A DNA stretch of 64,000 nt from Salinisphaera sp. LB1 (GTDB lineage Bacteria > Pseudomonadota > Gammaproteobacteria > Nevskiales > Salinisphaeraceae): positions 868,001-932,000 of the forward strand of contig NZ_CP029488.1 of NCBI RefSeq assembly GCF_003177035.1, in the 5' to 3' direction. How positions within the stretch are numbered: position 1 is the stretch's first letter; each line of letters begins with the position of its first letter. The position numbers were made by a program, and so were the translations under genes. Positions 1 to 8,639 of this stretch are shown here, piece after piece. A model generated the notes under the pieces. That model did not search any database. It worked only from the letters and a program-made list of their open reading frames with translations, and was not told the DNA's origin.

Positions 1-266
1 CTGGCCTTTTCGATCAGAGCCATCGACGAGGCCGCGTCCGGCTGGAGTGCCCGCTGCCCGATCGATGACACCAGTCGCTTCTTGGTCGCACTCCATTGCG
101 CAATCGCCATGACGTGGCCCGTGGCGATCGACTTGAGATTAGCGGCAATACTCTGGTTATTATAGGCGTTCATCACGCGCCAGGTGGCCGCGCCGATCAC
201 GACCAGTGATAACACAATGATCGCGATACAGATCGCGAGAATACGGGCGCGTAGAGAGTGTCGCAT
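1..266 (-). CDS. Cache-domain sensor or chemotaxis receptor, N-terminal part (cut by window edge)
   Basis: The first 88 residues read without a stop from an ATG at 266. They begin MRHSLRARILAICIAIIVL, a short basic segment followed by one hydrophobic membrane helix (about residues 8-28). A periplasmic stretch follows with NQSIAANLKSIATGHV and then a WSATKKRLV segment. This layout (helix, then an 'IA..W...K' motif) is typical of the first part of dCache_1 sensor domains in methyl-accepting chemotaxis proteins and some diguanylate cyclases. A purine-rich CGAGG lies about 6 bases before the start. The output domain is outside the window, so receptor versus cyclase cannot be decided. Confidence 0.7.
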   Translation of the reverse strand, partial: MRHSLRARILAICIAIIVLSLVVIGAATWRVMNAYNNQSIAANLKSIATGHVMAIAQWSATKKRLVSSIGQRALQPDAASSMALIEKA

Positions 267-555
267 CAAAACCTCGGGGAAACGTCGGAAAGCGATCGGG
301 TTAACGGCCGCTTGCAGCCGGTCTTTAGGGCGCGCCGTGGCGAGACACGCGCCGGTGAGCGTGGCTGGCCCCACGATCAAGGCGCGAACAGCGCGGCGGA
401 CGGGTTTCACGATGCTGGAAACGTTCGGGACAAGCCCTGAGGGCCCCGCAAATCAGGCCCATGTTGAATAGCAGTGCCAATAGGTCTGAAGCGCTTTCCA
501 GGGTGGCTTTTTGACAGCCGGCAAGCGCTGAGCGCTTTGGCACAATACGAGCCGG
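267..555. other. Intergenic stretch, no gene recognised
   Basis: This lies between the sensor start and the decayed acyl-CoA dehydrogenase. Short open frames occur but none shows a recognisable motif or a good ribosome-binding site. It should hold the sensor promoter (leftward). Its right part may be further degraded sequence of the neighbouring pseudogene. Confidence 0.5.
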
Positions 556-1111
556 GCGGTGCAGCTCGAGAGCGGCTATCGGCTCAGTGGGGCCAAGCAA
601 TGGATCGGCAATGGCCCGCTCGCCAGTGTGATCCTAGGGCGAAGCCCGATGCTTACAGCGGCCCCATCACGGGCTTTGCGGTTGGTCTGCCGGCAGCCAC
701 TTTCGATGTGGTCGCGATGCAATGCCGGCTGGCCATGGAAGCCACGATCATGCGCTCAACCAAGCGCCGTTCGGTCGGCCACTGGCGGCCAATCGGCTGA
801 TCCAGTAGAAGCTTGTCGAGGTGCCGAGCGGGAGCGCGCTCGGTCTGGCCGGTGCCCTGCAAATCGGCCGTCTGATCGACGCGGGCATCGACGCACCGGA
901 GATGATCTCGCGGATCAAGCGCGACGATTGCGCAAAGGGGCTGGGTATCGGCCGCAGCGCGCGACATGCACGGCGGCAACGGTATCCTGATCAAGTCGGC
1001 ATCGTGCATCCTGTGCACAACCCCGAAAGCGTGAACACCTATGACGGCACCCACGACGTGCATGCGCTGGTTCTCGGCCGGGCCCAGACCGGCATTCAGG
1101 CATTCCACTAA
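556..1111 (+). pseudogene. gcdH: Glutaryl-CoA dehydrogenase remnant (gcdH-like), frameshifted and with an in-frame stop
   Basis: Pieces of an acyl-CoA dehydrogenase of the glutaryl-CoA dehydrogenase type are scattered over the rightward frames. LESGYRLSGAKQWIGNGPLA (near 562) matches the usual 'GYRLSGSKTWITNSPIA' region. GRPLAANRLIQ then hits a TAG where the family has Gln, followed by KLVEVPSGSALGLAGALQIG, APEMISRIKRDD and, at the end, VNTYDGTHDVHAL and GRAQTGIQAFH. Between the RDD segment and the end, the expected 'RDMHGGNGI' is read in another frame, which indicates a compensated frameshift. The middle is also shortened. It stops 3 bp before the CoA-transferase start, the usual gcdH-CaiB operon order. 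The pieces are clear; the left boundary is approximate. Confidence 0.85.
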
Positions 1112-1114
1112 ACC

Positions 1115-2353
1115 ATGACCGATCAATCCACCCCCCGCCCTCTCGCAGGCATACGTGTGCTCGATCTATCGCGCGTGCTGGCCGGGCCCTGGTGCACGCA
1201 GCAACTGGCCGACATGGGCGCCGACGTGGTCAAGATCGAACGCCCGGGCCGCGGCGACGACACCCGCCACTGGGCGCCACCCTGGCTGGACGGCACCGAT
1301 GAATCGTCTTATTTCCTGTCGGCCAACCGGGGCAAGCATTCCGTCTGCGTGGATTTCTCACGGCCCGAAGGCCGGGATCTGGTGCGCCGGCTGGCCGCCG
1401 ATAGCGACGTACTGGTCGAGAATTTCAAGGTGGGCAGGCTGGCCGGATATGGGCTCGATTATCAATCATTGCGCGAGATCAATCCGTCGTTGATCTACTG
1501 CTCGGTTTCCGGCTTCGGTCAGACTGGACCGTACGCATCGCGTGCCGGCTACGATTTCCTGATCCAGGCGATGGGCGGGCTGATGAGTGTGACCGGCGAA
1601 CCCGATGGCGAGCCGATGAAGGCCGGCGTGGCCTTCGCCGACGTCTTCACCGGCCTGTACAGCGCCAACGCCATTCTCGCGGCCCTGCACCAGCGACACA
1701 CCACGGGCACGGGCACGCATATCGACATGGCGCTGTTTGATGTCCAGATCGGCGTCATGGCCAATCAGGCGCTGGCCTATCTCACCACGGGCGCGAACCC
1801 GCCGCGGCTCGGCAATGCCCACCCCAGCATCGTGCCGTACCAGGTCTTTCCCACCGCCGACGAACCGTTGGTGATCGCGGTAGGCAACGATGATCAGTTC
1901 GCGCGCCTTTGCGCCGTGCTTGGCGCGGAGGAACTGGCAGAAGACCAGCGCTTTGCAACCAACGCCGAGCGCGTGGCCTGTCGCGACACGCTCGTGCCGA
2001 TCCTGTCCGGGCACTTGCGCACCGCGCGGCGCGGCGAATGGCTGAAACGACTGGAAACCGCGGGCGTGCCGTCAGGGCCGATCAACACGCTCGAGCAGGT
2101 CTTTGACGACCCGCAGACTCAAGCCCGGCAGATGCGGATCCAGCGGCGCCATGCCAGCGGGCGCGACGTGTCGCTGGTCGGTAATCCGATCCGGTTCGAC
2201 GATCAACGACTCAACGCCGACCGTGCGCCGCCGATCCTCGGCCAGGACACCTTCACGATTCTGCGCGAACGCCTGGCACTGGACGACGCGACACTGACCG
2301 ATCTGCTGGAGCGGGATGTGATCGCCGGCGCCGACACGACCCAGCGCGCCTGA
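1115..2353 (+). CDS. CaiB/BaiF family (family III) CoA-transferase, probably glutarate-linked
   Basis: A 412-residue protein, the normal length of a family III CoA-transferase. It moves CoA between carboxylic acids. The N-terminus (PLAGIRVLDLSRVLAGPWCTQ, interrupted only by normal variation) and the ADMGADVVKIERPG..GDDTR segment are family hallmarks. The catalytic Asp should be the one in KAGVAFADVFTGLY (about residue 177). The gene follows directly on the gcdH remnant. In many proteobacteria this pair forms a glutarate/glutaryl-CoA unit, so a succinyl-CoA:glutarate transferase role is plausible. Substrate is inferred from context only. The gene itself shows no damage, although its partner is broken. 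Confidence 0.85.
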   Translation: MTDQSTPRPLAGIRVLDLSRVLAGPWCTQQLADMGADVVKIERPGRGDDTRHWAPPWLDGTDESSYFLSANRGKHSVCVDFSRPEGRDLVRRLAADSDVLVENFKVGRLAGYGLDYQSLREINPSLIYCSVSGFGQTGPYASRAGYDFLIQAMGGLMSVTGEPDGEPMKAGVAFADVFTGLYSANAILAALHQRHTTGTGTHIDMALFDVQIGVMANQALAYLTTGANPPRLGNAHPSIVPYQVFPTADEPLVIAVGNDDQFARLCAVLGAEELAEDQRFATNAERVACRDTLVPILSGHLRTARRGEWLKRLETAGVPSGPINTLEQVFDDPQTQARQMRIQRRHASGRDVSLVGNPIRFDDQRLNADRAPPILGQDTFTILRERLALDDATLTDLLERDVIAGADTTQRA

Positions 2354-2720
2354 CCGGACCCGATCGCAGCATCAGCGCGTTGCCGGCTGTTGAGCGCGAC
2401 GCAAAAAGCCGGCGCTGAATCCGGGCGCCGACCGCGACGCGCCCGCCAGGCGAAAACACCAGCAACATCGCTTATCGCCCCGCTCGTACGCTCGCCGACA
2501 GGCCGCACCTTGTAGCCGGGCCGGCGCGAACCCCGGCGGCGCAGACCATGACGCATAGATGCCGATGCATCGCTCCATGGACCTGTCCCGGAGCCACTGC
2601 AAAGTAGCACAGGTGATGGCCTGATAGGCCGGACCGGGCCGGGCCGAGGGCACGGCGAACGTGGCGTGGGCGCTCTCGGGCCTGTTGCCGTTTCGTGCGA
2701 GTCCGCACGAGGAGGCCTCG
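2354..2720. other. Intergenic stretch with one terminal-repeat copy, no gene recognised
   Basis: No frame here has a convincing protein motif. The only structure seen is the repeat end at 2678-2706 and GC-rich short palindromes. It lies between the 3' ends of two convergent genes. Confidence 0.5.
2678..2706 (+). repeat. Dispersed terminal repeat, copy 1
   Basis: The core CCTGTTGCCGTTTCGTGCGA is followed by GTCCGC. The same core occurs inverted at 4882-4904 and as both ends of the element at 51150-51437. Its inner part, CGTGCG-AGTC-CGCACG, can form a hairpin just after the lysE-like stop codon. Confidence 0.75.
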
Positions 2721-3338
2721 CTAACGCACCAGCGCCAACCGCAGACCCAGCGCCGTGAGCAACGCGCCCATGACCGTATCGATGCCGCGCCGGGCCTTGG
2801 CGTACAGCCGCTGTATACGCCCCAGAGAAAATGCCAATGCAAGCGCGATGAACCAACCGAAGGCCGTGCCGGCCGCCAGCGCGATGGTGGCGCCGTACAC
2901 CCAGGCCGGCGCGTGAGCCGGGAGAATGGTGGCGAACAAACTACTGAAGAAAACCGCCGACTTCGGATTGGTAATACCGATCAGAAAACCGCGCTTGAAC
3001 GACCCGTGCTTGGTGGCGACACGCGTCGGTGCCGTCGCTGCCGGCCCACCGTGCCAGGTCGAAACCAGGATGCGGATACCCAGATACACCAGGAATGCCG
3101 CACCAGCCAGCCGCACGCCCTCGTACAGCACGGCAACGCGTGACAACACAAAGGCCAGCCCGGCCACGCTCAACAGGGCCCATAACGTAATCGCCGCCGC
3201 GATCCCGCAGGCGATGCGCAGCCCGGAACGCCGATCGGCCAGAGAATGCGACGTGACCGCCACGAAATCCGGCCCCGGGCTGATGCAGCCCAGGAGCAGG
3301 ACGGTGCCGAGTGTGGCCAGTTCCGGGACGAAATGCAT
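2721..3338 (-). CDS. LysE/RhtB family amino acid exporter
   Basis: A 205-residue, strongly hydrophobic protein, the usual length of RhtB-type efflux carriers with about six membrane segments. The family signature LLGCISPGPDFVAVTSHSLA is at residues 17-36, with the GPG-like turn that marks the LysE fold. The glycine-rich second segment (RRSGLRIACGIAAAITLWAL) and AAFLVYLGIRIL also fit. A conserved ITNPKSAVFFSSLFA lies near the middle. It exports amino acids or related metabolites from the cytoplasm; the substrate is unknown. It is transcribed in the same direction as the aldo/keto reductase upstream, 78 bp away, and both lie between inverted copies of one repeat. Confidence 0.9.
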   Translation of the reverse strand: MHFVPELATLGTVLLLGCISPGPDFVAVTSHSLADRRSGLRIACGIAAAITLWALLSVAGLAFVLSRVAVLYEGVRLAGAAFLVYLGIRILVSTWHGGPAATAPTRVATKHGSFKRGFLIGITNPKSAVFFSSLFATILPAHAPAWVYGATIALAAGTAFGWFIALALAFSLGRIQRLYAKARRGIDTVMGALLTALGLRLALVR

Positions 3339-3416
3339 GCCCGACCGCGGTGGGATATTGTCAGTGGAAAGTTAGCCGAGTCTGTCGGCGACGCGCAAGC
3401 GTCGCCGACAGACCGA

Positions 3417-4481
3417 TTAACGCCCGTTCGACTCGGCCAGTTGCTCGCGGCGTATCGTGCCCTGACGCTCAAGCATCCAGCCCGGATATTCGGCCGGCAA
3501 CGCGCTGACTTCGTCCAGGCGCGCGAGTTCGGCATCGGACAACTCGACTTCGGTGGCACCGATATTGTCATCGAGCTGGTCGGGCCGCTTGGCGCCGATG
3601 ATCACGCTGCTCACCACCGGCTGGTGCAGCAACCAGGCCAGCGCGATGCGGGCCACCGAGACACCCTTGGCGTCGGCGATGTCGCGCATGACATCGATGC
3701 AATCGAAGCCGCGCTCGCGATCGACCGGCGGAAAATCGAAGGTCGTGCGGCGGCTGCCGGCCTCACCGTCGGTTTCGCGGTCGTACTTGCCGCTGAGCAG
3801 ACCGCCGGCCAGCGGGCTCCAGACCATCAGCCCCAGATTCTCGCTTTCCAGCATGGGCGCCAACTCGCGTTCCAGATCGCGCCCGGCCAGCGTGTAATAA
3901 GCCTGCAGCGATTCGAAGCGGTTCCAGCCGTGGCGTTCGGCGATGCCGAGTGCCTTGACGATCTGCCAGGCGGCCCAGTTGGATACCCCGACATAGCGCA
4001 CGTGGCCGTGCTCGACCAGCGTATGCAGCGCGCGCACGGTCTCTTCGATCGGCGTGGCCGGATCGAAACCATGGATCTGATACAGATCGATATGATCGAG
4101 CTGCAGCCGCTTCAGGCTGGCCTTGACGCCTTCCATGATGTGATAGCGCGATGCCCCCTGCGTATTGGCGCGGCTGGCGGCCCGCCCGCTGCTCTGGGTT
4201 GGACCGAACACCTTGGTGGCGACCACGACCTCGTCACGCTGCACGCCGAGATTCTTCAGCGCCTGGCCGGTAATGATCTCCGACTGGCCCTCGGAATAGA
4301 CATCGGCGGTGTCGATGAAGTTGATGCCGGCATCCAGCGCCTGGCCGACCAGCTTTTCGGCATCCGACTGCTGCAGATCGCCGATCTGGCTCCACAGCTC
4401 GCCCTGGCCGCCGAAGGTCATGGTGCCGAGACACAGCTCGGAGACGAACAGGCCGGTGTTGCCCAGTTTGTTGTAACGCAT
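3417..4481 (-). CDS. Aldo/keto reductase
   Basis: A 354-residue NADPH-type aldo/keto reductase of the YajO/Tas-like group. It starts MRYNKLGNTGLFVSELCLGT, followed by MTFGG. The catalytic tetrad is visible: Asp and Tyr in DTADVYSEGQSE, Lys in VVVATKVFG and His in YQIHGFD. Cofactor-binding elements SNWAAWQ and a late GAKRPDQLDDN loop are present. It reduces carbonyls to alcohols; the physiological substrate cannot be told. It precedes the LysE-type gene on the same strand. The region upstream of the ATG is AT-richer than its surroundings and probably holds the promoter. Confidence 0.92.
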   Translation of the reverse strand: MRYNKLGNTGLFVSELCLGTMTFGGQGELWSQIGDLQQSDAEKLVGQALDAGINFIDTADVYSEGQSEIITGQALKNLGVQRDEVVVATKVFGPTQSSGRAASRANTQGASRYHIMEGVKASLKRLQLDHIDLYQIHGFDPATPIEETVRALHTLVEHGHVRYVGVSNWAAWQIVKALGIAERHGWNRFESLQAYYTLAGRDLERELAPMLESENLGLMVWSPLAGGLLSGKYDRETDGEAGSRRTTFDFPPVDRERGFDCIDVMRDIADAKGVSVARIALAWLLHQPVVSSVIIGAKRPDQLDDNIGATEVELSDAELARLDEVSALPAEYPGWMLERQGTIRREQLAESNGR

Positions 4482-4881
4482 TGCGAACCTCGGTAATTGG
4501 AAATTAAAGGGTCGACACCTTCATTATGAAGCGATCAAGCGAACCATGCCGGTTCGATTCGGTCCGATCTATGCCCGATCGTCCAAACATCCGGCACCCC
4601 GAGAATCGGGCTATTCCCGTGCCAATCCATTTCATGGAAGCCCGTGGCAAGCGCTTTATTGACTATGTACGACACGCTGTGGGCTGGATAAGCCGGGGCA
4701 TTTTGTCCGCACTGGCACCGGCATCGTCAATGCCCCGACTGAACCTTGTACATAATCTAAGAGCACTTTTTACGATACGGCGGTGACCGCGACCGCGCTC
4801 CGGCAGGCGATGCGCAACCCCGAGCGGCTACAGCCGAGAAGCAAAGCGTCGCCGTGGGTGAGTCATCCTGCGCGGCATGGG
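4482..4881. other. Intergenic stretch, no gene recognised
   Basis: It contains the likely promoter of the aldo/keto reductase near 4490-4530 (leftward) and a small palindrome, GAACCATGCCGGTTC (about 4539-4553). An 86-codon open frame at 4526-4786 has no family features and looks like chance. Confidence 0.45.
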
Positions 4882-4904
4882 TACGAAACGGCAACAGGCC
4901 CTAG
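4882..4904 (-). repeat. Dispersed terminal repeat, copy 2 (inverted)
   Basis: Read leftward this is CTAGGGCCTGTTGCCGTTTC followed by GT, the same terminal sequence as at 2678 but facing it. It ends in CTAG, exactly where the IS481-type element is inserted. Together with copy 1 it brackets the lysE-like and aldo/keto reductase genes (2.2 kb). Confidence 0.75.
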
Positions 4905-5848
4905 TTGTGTAAAGCCACCAGGTTGTTCAGGCCGAGGGTGCTGATGGGTGTGTGGTAGTCGAGACTGGCATGGGGGCGATGCCAGTTATAGTCATGCAGC
5001 CAGTGGGGCAGATGGGCGGCACGCTGATCGGCATTGTCATAGGCGCGAGCATAGGCCCATTCGTGCAGCGCGGTCTGGATCAGCCGCTCGGCTTTGCCGT
5101 TGGTGCGCGGCCGGTAGGGCCGTGTCCTCTTGTGTTTGAGCCCGAGTCGCCGACAAGCCTTGGCGAAGACAGCCGACTTGTAACAGCCGCCGTTATCGGT
5201 CAGCACGCGGTCGAATCGTACGCCCAGGTGCCGGTAATAGCGCAAAGCGGCTATCAGGGCGCGAACGGCACTCGGTCCCGTTTCATCCGGCCAGATTGTC
5301 GCGTGACTGACGCGGCTGTGATCGTCGATGGCCACGTGGACATGGTCCCAGCCTGCGCCGCGTGAACGTCCGGCTTGTCGATTGCCGGTCACGCGGTGAC
5401 CGGGGCGCTCGAAGCGGCCGAGCTTCTTGATATCGAGATGCAGCAGATCGCCGGGTGCCTCGCGAGTATAGCGCTTGACCGGCGGCGCGGGATCCAGCGC
5501 GGACAGTCGGTTCAGGCCGGCTCGCTGAAGCACGCGTGCGATCGTGGTCACGGGCACGCCCAGTTCGCGACTGATCGCGCGATAGATACGCCGCTCACGC
5601 CGCAAGGCCACGATCCGCTGCCGGGTTGCCTCGGATAGCCGATGGGGGCAACGAGCCGGTCGCGAACTGCGTTCATACAAGCCGGACTGACCGTGCTCGC
5701 GATATCGGGCCAGCCACTTGTAAGCGGTCCGCGCGCTCACGCCCATGGCCTGCGCCGCTTCGACCGGGCGCTGACCCTGTTGAAGGATTCGACGGACCAA
5801 CAGGTCTCGACCATGAACGGTCAAACGCGCATTCTTGTGGGTGTTCAT
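4901..5848 (-). CDS. IS481 family transposase
   Basis: A 315-residue DDE transposase read from the ATG at 5848, which has GGAGT 9 bases upstream. A longer frame reaches 5917 but its first 23 residues lack a ribosome site. An N-terminal helix-turn-helix (about residues 8-60: QRPVEAAQAMGVSARTAYKW) is followed by a second helical region. The rve integrase core has the catalytic acids: Asp in LLHLDIKKLG, Asp in VLTDNGGCYKS and Glu in NGKAERLIQT. It cuts and joins the IS ends. The TAG stop codon lies in the flanking CTAG, so the element relies on its target duplication for termination. It appears intact. Confidence 0.93.
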   Translation of the reverse strand: MNTHKNARLTVHGRDLLVRRILQQGQRPVEAAQAMGVSARTAYKWLARYREHGQSGLYERSSRPARCPHRLSEATRQRIVALRRERRIYRAISRELGVPVTTIARVLQRAGLNRLSALDPAPPVKRYTREAPGDLLHLDIKKLGRFERPGHRVTGNRQAGRSRGAGWDHVHVAIDDHSRVSHATIWPDETGPSAVRALIAALRYYRHLGVRFDRVLTDNGGCYKSAVFAKACRRLGLKHKRTRPYRPRTNGKAERLIQTALHEWAYARAYDNADQRAAHLPHWLHDYNWHRPHASLDYHTPISTLGLNNLVALHN

Positions 5849-5935
5849 CCGGGTCACTCCTGAAGCTTGAAGGATTCGACACCCATCAGTTTCAGGGCGG
5901 TCGGCTCGGATGAACAACCTACTGAAAGATCACAA
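4905..5935 (-). mobile_element. IS481-family insertion sequence, complete, with CTAG target duplication
   Basis: Ends are TTGTG...CACAA with sub-terminal inverted matches: AGGTTGTTCA lies about 21 bases in at the left end and also, inverted, at the right end (5911-5922). Both ends are flanked by CTAG (4901-4904 and 5936-5939), a 4-bp target duplication known for IS481 relatives. The element is 1,031 bp, the normal size, and carries one intact transposase. It sits on the stop codon of the YdgA-like gene to its right and on the tip of the terminal repeat to its left. Confidence 0.88.
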
Positions 5936-7330
5936 CTAGTGAGCGCCGCTGGCAAACAGCCCCATGAGCAGCGCCCGGCGCATGCGGTCCGGCAGGGCGT
6001 GCCCATTGACGCGCATCGTCTTGTGATCCATGTAGAACGAACTCTCGATGGCGCCCTTTTGCATCCCGATCAGTCTTTCCTGCGCCAGATTCGCCAATGC
6101 CTTGCGCCCTTTGGCCGGTTCTTCGCTCTGCGCCAGCAGCCACTGCATCACCGGCTTGTCAACATGCGCCGAAGCCTTGACGGCGGCGCGCTGAAGCAAC
6201 CCCGAGAGGCGATCGGCGCGATCGGGATTCGACAGAACCGTGGCCGGCTGCAGCGAGGCCGTCACCTGCATGCCGGCCGCGCCGCGACCGGTATCCAGCG
6301 TCGGCAGGCCGATCTGCAGCACGCTGTCATCGGTAAGCAAGCCGGGCAGGCGCTTGAGCATCAAGGCACCGATCCGGGCGTTGATCCGCTTGACCTCATC
6401 CGCGTCGGCCCCGACGCGCTGTCGTTGGTATGGCTGGATGGCGTCCAACAGTGCCAGCACCCGGTGCGCGTTCAAGTCCTTGAACCCGGCTTCCAGCGTG
6501 GCCGCATGGATCTTGAGCGCCGCAGTCGAGGCATCGCGCGACGGTAGAGCCAAGTCGCGCAGCTTCAACGCCGTATGAAAGTTCCAGCGATTGGCTTTCG
6601 GCACGCTCGAGCGGCTTTCCAACGCGCCACTGAAGGTCATGTTGTGCCTGTTGCCCGGCCCACGAAAAAAGACCTGGCCGAACTCGACATCGCTGCGCCC
6701 GACCAGATCGCGGGGCTGCAACTCGTCGAGCCCACCGCTGCGCAGCCGCGCGCCCTGCGCGGTCAGCGTGAGATTCTTGTAGCCGCTCGTCACCCCGTCG
6801 CGCTGCAGCCGCAGGCCGGGCGATTTCAGCGTCAGATGCTGTTTATCGTCGACGCGCAGTTGACCGTCCAGGCCCTGCCACACGACATGCACTTGTCGGC
6901 CGTCATGGTCGGTGACGTCACCCTCGAGCTGCCCCGCGTGGATGGTAGTCGTACTGTCGCCATCGAAATCGACCGTGGTATGCGCGCTCACCACCGGCTT
7001 GTCGCGCCCCTTCGTCAGGGCGAGATTGGCGGCCGACCAATGTGTTTTGATGGTGGCGAGGTTGAAACCCGGGAGCGGCCCGTGGTGGATGGCGTAGTGC
7101 AGCGTGACCCGGCGCGTGCCAAGCCTGGCCGTGGTCGTCGCATCGGCCGAAAACCAGTGGCGACGATAGGCCGTCACGCGGATCGGAATATCCGTGCGCT
7201 GGCTGATGGCCGCCACCTGTGCCCGAAAACGGCTTTCCACCGTTTGACCTATGAAATACGGCGCCACGAGGGCCGCCCCGCCGACAACCACGACGACCGC
7301 AGCCGCCCCTAAAACGAGTTTCCTTGCCAT
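5936..7330 (-). CDS. YdgA-like DUF945 family protein
   Basis: A 464-residue protein of the DUF945/YdgA family, close to the usual length. It has one N-terminal membrane anchor (MARKLVLGAAAVVVVVGGAA and on to YFIGQ), then a long periplasmic or inner-membrane-facing part rich in beta structure. The early ESRFRAQVAAISQR..IPIRVTAYRRHWFSADA segment is the family hallmark. Function is unknown in the family. The C-terminus ends LLMGLFASGAH, with the TAG stop inside the CTAG duplicated by the IS481 element, so the insertion left the protein length unchanged. It stands alone, with about 130 bp to the next gene, which runs in the same direction. Confidence 0.85.
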   Translation of the reverse strand: MARKLVLGAAAVVVVVGGAALVAPYFIGQTVESRFRAQVAAISQRTDIPIRVTAYRRHWFSADATTTARLGTRRVTLHYAIHHGPLPGFNLATIKTHWSAANLALTKGRDKPVVSAHTTVDFDGDSTTTIHAGQLEGDVTDHDGRQVHVVWQGLDGQLRVDDKQHLTLKSPGLRLQRDGVTSGYKNLTLTAQGARLRSGGLDELQPRDLVGRSDVEFGQVFFRGPGNRHNMTFSGALESRSSVPKANRWNFHTALKLRDLALPSRDASTAALKIHAATLEAGFKDLNAHRVLALLDAIQPYQRQRVGADADEVKRINARIGALMLKRLPGLLTDDSVLQIGLPTLDTGRGAAGMQVTASLQPATVLSNPDRADRLSGLLQRAAVKASAHVDKPVMQWLLAQSEEPAKGRKALANLAQERLIGMQKGAIESSFYMDHKTMRVNGHALPDRMRRALLMGLFASGAH

Positions 7331-7460
7331 GAAACGGCCTCCCCCACTTGGTGCTCGCGGTTACAAACCCGGACTGTAGCAGCGCCCTTCGCCACCGGCC
7401 GGGCGGATGCGCTCGCCGCCATCGTTCAACGTTGCGGCGGCAATCCCGCCGCCGAGCGGG

Positions 7461-8639
7461 TCACAACAGATTCACGAGCCCGCCCGGATCGTACGCGATC
7501 CGTCCGCGGCACACAGTCAACCGGACGCGCAGATCGGCATCCAATATCACCAGATCGGCATCGAAGCCCTCGGCGAGCGATCCCTTGCGATCGGCAATAT
7601 CCAGATCGTGGGCGGCATTCGTACTGCTCATCGCGATGGCGTCGGCCAGCTCGCAACCGGTGAAATCGAGCAGATTGCGGAACGCGACATCGAAGGTAAG
7701 CACGCTGCCGGCCAGTGTGCCATTCGCGAGCCGCGCCTGGCCGTTGGCCACCGTCACCGGCTGCCCGCCCAGATCATAGTCGCCGTCGCCGAGGCCCTTG
7801 GCGCGCATGGCATCGGTGATCGCCATGAGCCGGTCGCGGCCGGCGGCGCGATAGGCGAGTTTGACCATGGCCGGCGTCACATGCAGCCCGTCGGCGATGA
7901 TCTCGCTGCGCGCGGCCGGATGCGTCAGCAGTGCGCACGCCGCGCCCGGTTCGCGGTGGTGCAGCCCGTTCATGGCATTGAACAAATGCGTGCCGCGGTT
8001 CGCTCCCGCCGCGATCGCCGCCTCGGCCTGCGCCGCGCTGCAACTCGAATGGCCGATAGACGCGCGCACGCCCTGACCGGCCAGATGCGCGACCATTGCC
8101 TCGCCGCCGGGTTGTTCCGGCGCCAGCGTGACCACGCGGATACGGCCAGCTGCCGCCGCCTGCCAACGATCGAACCGGGCGATATCCGGGGCGATAATGT
8201 GATCGACCGGCTGGGCGCCGGCCTTGTTGCGATCCACAAACGGGCCTTCCAGATGTACGCCGAGCATCTCGGCGGCGCCGGGCCCGGATTCGAAATGCGC
8301 CGTCACGCCAAGTGCGGCTTCGATTGTAGCCGCCGGCCCGGTCATGGTGGTGGCCAGAAACGCGGTCGTGCCCTCGGCCGGCAAATAACCGGCGATACGG
8401 GCCAGCCCGTCGGCATCGCCATCCATCACGTCGGCGCCCATCGCGCCGTGGATATGGGCGTCGATAAAGCCGGGCACGACATGCCAGTCGGCGGGCAGAT
8501 CGATAGCGGGCGCGTCCGAGTCAGGCGCCGCAATGCGCGTGCCGGCGATGGTGATCGCCTGCGGCTTCGTTGCCCCGCCATGAACCCGAGCCCGGCGCAA
8601 CTGCCAGACGCGCTGCTCCTCGTTATCGGATGAACGCAT
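7461..8639 (-). CDS. nagA: N-acetylglucosamine-6-phosphate deacetylase
   Basis: A 392-residue amidohydrolase that removes acetate from GlcNAc-6-phosphate. Metal and substrate residues are visible: HIHGAMGADVMDG (the H-x-H motif), the Glu in HLEGPFVDRNKAGAQ, the two His regions GHSSCSAAQAE and GTHLFNAMNGLHHREPG, and the catalytic Asp in AITDAMRAKGLGDG. The ATG at 8639 overlaps the TGA of the upstream deaminase by one base (TGATG), so the two are translationally coupled. A TTG one codon earlier is also open. It is the last gene of the nag operon. Confidence 0.95.
   Translation of the reverse strand: MRSSDNEEQRVWQLRRARVHGGATKPQAITIAGTRIAAPDSDAPAIDLPADWHVVPGFIDAHIHGAMGADVMDGDADGLARIAGYLPAEGTTAFLATTMTGPAATIEAALGVTAHFESGPGAAEMLGVHLEGPFVDRNKAGAQPVDHIIAPDIARFDRWQAAAAGRIRVVTLAPEQPGGEAMVAHLAGQGVRASIGHSSCSAAQAEAAIAAGANRGTHLFNAMNGLHHREPGAACALLTHPAARSEIIADGLHVTPAMVKLAYRAAGRDRLMAITDAMRAKGLGDGDYDLGGQPVTVANGQARLANGTLAGSVLTFDVAFRNLLDFTGCELADAIAMSSTNAAHDLDIADRKGSLAEGFDADLVILDADLRVRLTVCRGRIAYDPGGLVNLL

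Noticed and set aside
2354-2720. Possible extra gene between the CoA-transferase and lysE
   Set aside because: All frames are GC-driven and without motifs; only a repeat end is convincing.
4526-4786. 86-codon open frame upstream of the aldo/keto reductase
   Set aside because: No ribosome site, no recognisable motif, and composition unlike the neighbouring genes.
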